Source of the DNA: Lysobacterales bacterium
GTDB lineage: Bacteria > Pseudomonadota > Gammaproteobacteria > Xanthomonadales > SZUA-36
Direction of reading: 5' to 3'
DNA: 60,798 bases
NCBI GenBank assembly: GCA_013001885.1
Contig: JABDLD010000003.1
Span: 1 to 60,798 of the forward strand
A program made the translations under genes and the position numbers. This document shows, in pieces, positions 55,959 through 60,798 of this stretch. The notes under the pieces are model-generated. The model worked only from the letters and a program-made list of their open reading frames with translations, did no database searches and was not told where the DNA came from. The stretch's first letter is position 1; every line of letters starts with the position of its first letter.

Positions 55959-57698
55959 GTGGGCGGGTTGATCCCGGATTCGTTCATCGAGGAACTCCTC
56001 GGCCGCACAGATATCGTCGAAATCATCGAGCGGCGGGTGCCGCTAAAACGTGCGGGCCGTGAATTTCAGGCCTGTTGCCCCTTTCACGACGAAAAAACCC
56101 CCTCCTTCACAGTCAGTCCGCAAAAACAGTTCTATCACTGTTTCGGTTGCGGCGCCCACGGCTCGGCCATCGGGTTCATGATGAATTTCGAGGGCCTCGA
56201 ATTCGTTGATGCGGTCGAGGACCTGGCCCATCACGCCGGTCTCGATGTTCCGCGGGAGGTGACCCGTGCAGCCAAACCTTCAGCCGACCTGTATGGCATC
56301 CTCGATGCCGCCGCCGTTTTTTACCAGGAAGAGCTGAAAAATAACCAGGCGGCCGTGGATTATCTGAAGAAAAGAGGGTTGTCAGGAGAAATTGCCAAAG
56401 AATTCGGTATCGGTTTTGCCCCGCAAGGGTGGGACAATCTGATCACCCGCCTCGGAACGGACGCGGCCCGCATGGCCTTGCTGAAGCGGGCCGGCATGCT
56501 GAGTGAGGGCAAGAGCGGTGAGTACGACAAGTTCCGGCATCGGATCATGTTTCCAATCCACGACCGGCGCGGCCGCGTTATCGGGTTCGGTGGCAGGGCG
56601 CTGGAGGACGACGGGCCGAAGTACCTGAATTCGCCCGAAACCGAACTGTTTCACAAGGGCCGCGAATTGTACGGGCTGTACCTGGCGAGAAAAAGCCAGG
56701 CCAAACTGGATCGCATTCTGGTGGTCGAAGGTTACATGGATGTTGTGGCGCTGGCCCAGTTTGGCTTTCCCAACTGCGTGGCGACGCTCGGCACCGCGAC
56801 CACCGGCGACCAGGCCGAGTTGTTGTTCCGGGCAGCCGACGAGGTCGTTTACTGTTTCGATGGTGACCGGGCAGGCAGAAAAGCGGCCTGGCGGGCGCTG
56901 GAGGCCACGCTGCCGCGCCTGCGTGAAGGCAGGCAGGCGCGTTTCCTGTTCCTGCCCGAGGGAGAAGACCCCGACAGCCTTGTACGTAAACTCGGCCAGG
57001 ATGAATTTTCAGAACGGTTGAGCGAGGCCCAGTCCCTTTCCGGTTTCTTTTTCGACCGGTTCACGCAGGCAGTGGACATGGACTCGATCGACGGCCGGGC
57101 AAAACTGGTGGAAACGGCCCGGCCGCTGGTGGAGAAAATCCCGGACGGCGTTTTTCACGACATGATGATCAGCGAGCTTGAAACGCTGGCCAGGCACCGA
57201 ATCGCAAAGCGCGCTGGCGGTGCCGCGAAGCCCTCGGTCTCGGCCGGTAAAACCGGCAAGCCGGTGCAGCAAAGAACCCCGATGCGGATGGCGCTGGCCC
57301 ACCTGGTCCAGAATCCGGCCCTGGCCGCGAACGCGGGCGGGCTGGACGCATTCGAGGGTTGTGATCTTGCAGGATTCGAAATCTATCGCGAACTTGTTGA
57401 CTTCTGCGCTCAAAGCCCCAATATGACAACCGCTCAGATACTGGAAATTTGGCACGACCATCCGGCTAAATCACACTTGAATACCCTGGCGACCTGGCAG
57501 TTACCGGGTGATGACTCCCGCATGGCGCAGGAGTACCGGGATGCGGTGGTCGGCCTGGAATTACAGTGGACAGACGTTCAGATCGCCAGAATGCCCAAAA
57601 TCGTTGAGCTGGCGGCAGAACAGAGAAAAAAGTTGCTGTCCCTGCAGCAACGGCGCCAGGAACTGATTGCCGCATTGCAGGGAGACAGTTCGGAATAA
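55959..57698 (+). CDS. dnaG: DNA primase
   Basis: This 579-residue protein (E. coli 581) has an N-terminal zinc-binding domain (CCPFHDEKTPSF and CFGCGAHG), a Toprim domain with VVEGYMDVVAL and CFDGDRAGRKAAWRAL, and a C-terminal helicase-interaction domain. It makes RNA primers. GTG 55959 is the start; the sequence reads GGLIPDSFIEELLGRTDIV as in other primases. Confidence 0.98.
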   Translation: MGGLIPDSFIEELLGRTDIVEIIERRVPLKRAGREFQACCPFHDEKTPSFTVSPQKQFYHCFGCGAHGSAIGFMMNFEGLEFVDAVEDLAHHAGLDVPREVTRAAKPSADLYGILDAAAVFYQEELKNNQAAVDYLKKRGLSGEIAKEFGIGFAPQGWDNLITRLGTDAARMALLKRAGMLSEGKSGEYDKFRHRIMFPIHDRRGRVIGFGGRALEDDGPKYLNSPETELFHKGRELYGLYLARKSQAKLDRILVVEGYMDVVALAQFGFPNCVATLGTATTGDQAELLFRAADEVVYCFDGDRAGRKAAWRALEATLPRLREGRQARFLFLPEGEDPDSLVRKLGQDEFSERLSEAQSLSGFFFDRFTQAVDMDSIDGRAKLVETARPLVEKIPDGVFHDMMISELETLARHRIAKRAGGAAKPSVSAGKTGKPVQQRTPMRMALAHLVQNPALAANAGGLDAFEGCDLAGFEIYRELVDFCAQSPNMTTAQILEIWHDHPAKSHLNTLATWQLPGDDSRMAQEYRDAVVGLELQWTDVQIARMPKIVELAAEQRKKLLSLQQRRQELIAALQGDSSE

Positions 57699-57782
57699 CG
57701 GGGCGTTCAAACGTTTCTACAAGGTAACGTTGTCGCCGGTTTAACAGTCTTGAACTATAGTTAATTAACACTAGAAGAGTTT

Positions 57783-59639
57783 ATGAACGAGAATCAGCAG
57801 TCGCAATTGAAAGAGCTCATTACCAAAGGTAAAGAGCAGGGCTTTCTCACCTATGCCCAGGTGAACGATCATCTGCCTGATGACATCGTCGATCCGGAAC
57901 AGATCGAAGATATCATCAACATGATCAATGACATGGGCATCTCGGTGCACGAGGTCGCGCCCGACGCCGACTCTCTTATCCTGAATGATTCAGCCACCAC
58001 CGACAGCGAAGACGACACCGCGGTCGAGGAAGCCGCAGCCGCATTGGCGGCGGTGGAGACGGAAATCGGCCGGACCACGGACCCCGTGCGCATGTACATG
58101 CGTGAAATGGGCACCGTTGAACTGCTGACCCGGGAAGGCGAAATCGCGATTGCCAAGCGTATCGAAGACGGGCTTTTGCAGGTTCATCACGCGCTGTCCC
58201 GTTACCCCGGAACCTATGCGGCACTGCTGGTCCAGTACGTCAATTACAAAGACGGCAGGCAACGGCTGACCGAGTTGATGATCGACTTCATCGATCCGGA
58301 AGAACTGGCCAAGCAGGAAATTCCAAAGCCGGCTGCGCCCAAGCCCGTGAAAGCAAAAGGTGACAAGGCTGACGATTCCGATGACGATGACGACGATACG
58401 GAAGAGGAGGATCAGGGTCCTACAGGTCCCGATCCCGAGGAAGTCGACGCCAAATTCGAGGAAATGGCGGCGCTGTACAAGAAATACCTGGCGCTGAACG
58501 ACAAGCACGGTTCCGGCCATGCCAGCGTTCTTAAAGTGATGGATCAGATGGCGCATATCTTTCTGCGCATCAAGTATCCGGCGAAGATGGTCGACCACCT
58601 GGTGGACCGGCTGCGTTTTATCGTTTCCCAGACCCGCGACCTCGAGCGGATGATCCTGCAAATGGCCGTGGTCCAGGGCAAGATGCCCAAATCCATTTTC
58701 CTGAAATCGTTCACAGAAAATGAAGCGAATACCGGCTGGCTCAAGCCGATTCTGAAAGGCAAGCAGAAATGGGTTCCCTCGCTTGCGGAATACGAAGGAG
58801 AAATCTGCGCCGTACAGGAAAAACTCGGCCGGATGGAAAAAGAGTCCAGGCTTACGATCGCCGAGTTGAAAGACATCAACCGGACGATGTCAATCGGCGA
58901 AGCCAAGGCGCGCCGCGCGAAGAAAGAGATGGTCGAGGCCAACCTCAGGCTGGTGATTTCCATTGCGAAGAAATACACCAACCGCGGATTGCAGTTCCTG
59001 GACCTGATCCAGGAAGGCAACATCGGACTGATGAAAGCGGTCGATAAATTCGAATACCGCCGCGGCTACAAATTCTCGACTTACGCGACCTGGTGGATCC
59101 GCCAGGCGATTACACGTTCGATCGCCGACCAGGCGCGCACGATCCGAATCCCGGTGCACATGATCGAAACGATCAACAAACTGAACCGGATATCCCGCCA
59201 GATGCTGCAGGAAATGGGCCGCGAGCCGGTACCGGAAGAATTGGCGGAACGCATGGAAATGCCGGAAGACAAGGTACGCAAAGTACTCAAGATCGCCAAG
59301 GAACCCATTTCGATGGAAACTCCGATCGGCGACGACGAAGATTCACATCTCGGTGATTTCATCGAGGACGCGAATATCTCCTCACCGGTGGATTCCGCGA
59401 CCGGTTCCGGCCTGACCGGCACCGTGCAGGGTGTGCTGGCGGGCCTGACGCCGCGCGAAGCCAAGGTGCTGCGCATGCGTTTCGGTATCGACATGAACAC
59501 GGACCACACGCTCGAAGAAGTCGGCAAACAGTTCGACGTCACGCGTGAGCGCATCCGGCAGATCGAGGCCAAGGCGCTGAGGAAACTGCGTCACCCGACC
59601 CGCTCGGAGCAGCTTCGCAGCTTCCTGGATTTGGATTAA
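57783..59639 (+). CDS. rpoD: Primary sigma factor RpoD (sigma70)
   Basis: This 618-residue protein (E. coli 613) has region 1.1 at 1-80, region 1.2 ([20 protein letters not shown]), a non-conserved region with an acidic run (about 195-222) and region 2 ([20 protein letters not shown]). Region 3 and region 4.2 with the helix-turn-helix [18 protein letters not shown] follow. It directs housekeeping transcription. It follows dnaG after 84 bp; that gap holds TTGAAC and TATAGT elements but not with good spacing. Confidence 0.99.
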   Translation: MNENQQSQLKELITKGKEQGFLTYAQVNDHLPDDIVDPEQIEDIINMINDMGISVHEVAPDADSLILNDSATTDSEDDTAVEEAAAALAAVETEIGRTTDPVRMYMREMGTVELLTREGEIAIAKRIEDGLLQVHHALSRYPGTYAALLVQYVNYKDGRQRLTELMIDFIDPEELAKQEIPKPAAPKPVKAKGDKADDSDDDDDDTEEEDQGPTGPDPEEVDAKFEEMAALYKKYLALNDKHGSGHASVLKVMDQMAHIFLRIKYPAKMVDHLVDRLRFIVSQTRDLERMILQMAVVQGKMPKSIFLKSFTENEANTGWLKPILKGKQKWVPSLAEYEGEICAVQEKLGRMEKESRLTIAELKDINRTMSIGEAKARRAKKEMVEANLRLVISIAKKYTNRGLQFLDLIQEGNIGLMKAVDKFEYRRGYKFSTYATWWIRQAITRSIADQARTIRIPVHMIETINKLNRISRQMLQEMGREPVPEELAERMEMPEDKVRKVLKIAKEPISMETPIGDDEDSHLGDFIEDANISSPVDSATGSGLTGTVQGVLAGLTPREAKVLRMRFGIDMNTDHTLEEVGKQFDVTRERIRQIEAKALRKLRHPTRSEQLRSFLDLD

Positions 59640-59658
59640 TATTCAAATAAAGTCAAAG

Positions 59659-59735
59659 GGGCCCTTAGCTCAGCTGGTTAGAGCAGTCGACTCATAATCG
59701 ATTGGTCGAAGGTTCAAGTCCTTCAGGGCCCACCA
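59659..59735 (+). tRNA. tRNA-Ile(CAU), lysidine-modified type
   Basis: A 77-nt tRNA with CCA encoded. Acceptor stem GGGCCCT / AGGGCCC pairs fully, the T-loop is GGTTCAAGTCC and the anticodon loop is CTCATAA. The CAU anticodon could be Met or Ile2; the anticodon arm CGACTCATAATCG and TTGGTCG variable region match the minor tRNA-Ile2, whose C34 is changed to lysidine by TilS to read AUA. Elongator tRNA-Met has a different arm. Confidence 0.9.
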
Positions 59736-59831
59736 TTTTATTATCAGTAAGTTGCAGAGATTACGAATCATCTCTGAGCTTGCTTGATGCGCCAAATATC
59801 TCAATTCAACTATCTGGTGACCGATGAATAT

Positions 59832-60798
59832 TCAGCCGTCCCAGATATTTCTCATCTCCGAATCGATGTCGTACTGCAGTTCAATCGATGAATCGAACAC
59901 CATCGTGGCGCGCTGCTTATTATCGAACGGTGTCCAGGTTGGCATATTGGACGAAGACGGTATCCCATGCTTTGCAAAATTCACCCAGGCTTCGCTGACT
60001 GTATCTGCAAGTTCCCTTACCAGCTCCAGGTCTCCCAGCAAAGGAGCGAACGCCTCCAGGTTTCCATTGGTAAAAGGAACGTCGATCCCGTGGATGGCTC
60101 CAATGGCGCCGTGCAGCACCGGTGACGACCAATTGAACTGGTACAGGTAGGTTGTTCCAGTATGCGCCTCGGCGGCTTTTACAGTGCCTCGGCGGAACAT
60201 GCTATCGGTGAGGATTTGTCCGCGAATTACTTTGTTCGAAGCACCCGGCATGATGTGCTTGTACCGCTTGAATACCAGCTCTGGTTCGTTCTTTGGTTTG
60301 ATGATTCCCTTGAACAATTTAATGCAGAGCCAGCTGGAGAATGATTCTGGGCCGGGCATGACCAGGGGGAAGAGCCGCCCGTCTTCGAGCACGGTGCCGA
60401 TAATCAGATCAACGTCATGGCCATTACCCTGCTGCAGCGAATCGAGGATGCTCAGAGGCATGAAGTTGTCGCCGTAAACACAGCCGATGTTACCGTGGGT
60501 CATTAACTCGCCGTAGCGATCATCAGATCCCTTGGCGAGCAGCTTTCTTGCGATCGGCATGGCATCAACCGTGTCCTGGGCGGATAAGCGTGTTATGGCT
60601 TCCCGATCGCCCGGTTTGATGCCGAGTTTATTCAGCAGGTCCGTTGCGAAATGTTCATGGTCTGCAACCGGCGAACCGAATTCTGGTGTGCCGCTCTGTG
60701 CAATCGCCCTTTTGAACAAGCCTCTCGTGGCCGGGCTGGCATGCAGCACTGAAATACTCTGTCCACCCGCCGATTCACCGAAAATGGTGACGTTGTCC
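59832..60798 (-). CDS. Type B carboxylesterase, N-terminus beyond window
   Basis: About 321 residues of the C-terminal part of an alpha/beta hydrolase are visible; the N-terminus lies past position 60798. The nucleophile elbow GESAGGQS is at the edge of the window, right before SVLHASPATRGLFKRAIAQSG, which is typical of type B carboxylesterases. The catalytic His lies in GAIHGIDVPFT. Whether a signal peptide exists cannot be seen. The substrate is unknown. Confidence 0.9.
   Translation of the reverse strand, partial: DNVTIFGESAGGQSISVLHASPATRGLFKRAIAQSGTPEFGSPVADHEHFATDLLNKLGIKPGDREAITRLSAQDTVDAMPIARKLLAKGSDDRYGELMTHGNIGCVYGDNFMPLSILDSLQQGNGHDVDLIIGTVLEDGRLFPLVMPGPESFSSWLCIKLFKGIIKPKNEPELVFKRYKHIMPGASNKVIRGQILTDSMFRRGTVKAAEAHTGTTYLYQFNWSSPVLHGAIGAIHGIDVPFTNGNLEAFAPLLGDLELVRELADTVSEAWVNFAKHGIPSSSNMPTWTPFDNKQRATMVFDSSIELQYDIDSEMRNIWDG

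Overview
The window is a stretch of gammaproteobacterial core chromosome. The evidence is gene order: def-fmt-rsmB-(DUF4390)-ntrY-ntrX-trkA-trkH-dtd runs divergently from a LysM gene, dprA-smg-topA-tsaC-hemF. There is also polA beside a DUF2782 gene, glnA-glnL-glnG, and the macromolecular-synthesis cluster rpsU-yqeY-dnaG-rpoD. Base composition is moderately GC-rich and even, genes are tightly packed with many 4-bp ATGA-type overlaps, and I see no prophage, insertion sequence, CRISPR array or plasmid feature. The Lys-rich TopA tail and the TolB/TPR proteins hint at a Xanthomonadales/Wenzhouxiangella-like lineage, but that placement is inference.

Layout. 1-1763: DUF4097-type repeat protein, ribosome rescue factor ArfB and a small membrane protein, all on the minus strand. 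1785-3700: glnK-amtB behind an NtrC/sigma54 control region. 3707-5603: a LysR regulator and a hydroxyisobutyrate-type dehydrogenase. 5732-11837: an M14 metallopeptidase followed by two membrane-anchored TolB/FlgO-TPR proteins. 11917-17579: uppP, then glnA with its own NtrC/sigma54 region, a DUF4124 protein and the NtrB/NtrC two-component system. 17558-27909: the nine-gene minus-strand def-to-dtd run, carrying a second nitrogen-type two-component pair, NtrY/NtrX. 28049-34964: LysM protein, dprA, smg, topA, tsaC, hemF. 34952-38840: NTF2-like protein, SGNH hydrolase and polA (minus strand). 38914-44600: DUF2782 protein, an orphan TRAP small permease, aroE and hemB, engB, cytochrome c4, dsbA, EEP-family protein. 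44597-53497: TSUP permease, slt, NDUFA9-like SDR, cca, MidA-like methyltransferase, folM-like reductase, folK, folB, tsaD. 53617-59735: a cytoplasmic-looking gamma-glutamyltransferase homologue, rpsU-yqeY-dnaG-rpoD and tRNA-Ile(CAU). 59832 to the end: a carboxylesterase cut by the window edge.

How the genes work together. The strongest theme is nitrogen control. PII (GlnK) with its Tyr51 site, AmtB, glutamine synthetase with its adenylylation Tyr398, NtrB and NtrC are all here. Both structural loci show recognisable TGCACC-N5-GGTGCA-type NtrC sites upstream of -24/-12 sigma54 promoters. The nearby NtrX keeps its receiver Asp but has lost the sigma54-contact loop and the Walker A Lys and Walker B Asp, so it must work differently from NtrC.

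The items I rate most worth checking are an apparent AUA start codon on topA, the degenerate NtrX, the overlapping NtrC dyads at glnK, and the peptidase/TolB-TPR trio. No clearly new defence, mobile or biosynthetic system is visible; the window is mainly housekeeping with unusual details.
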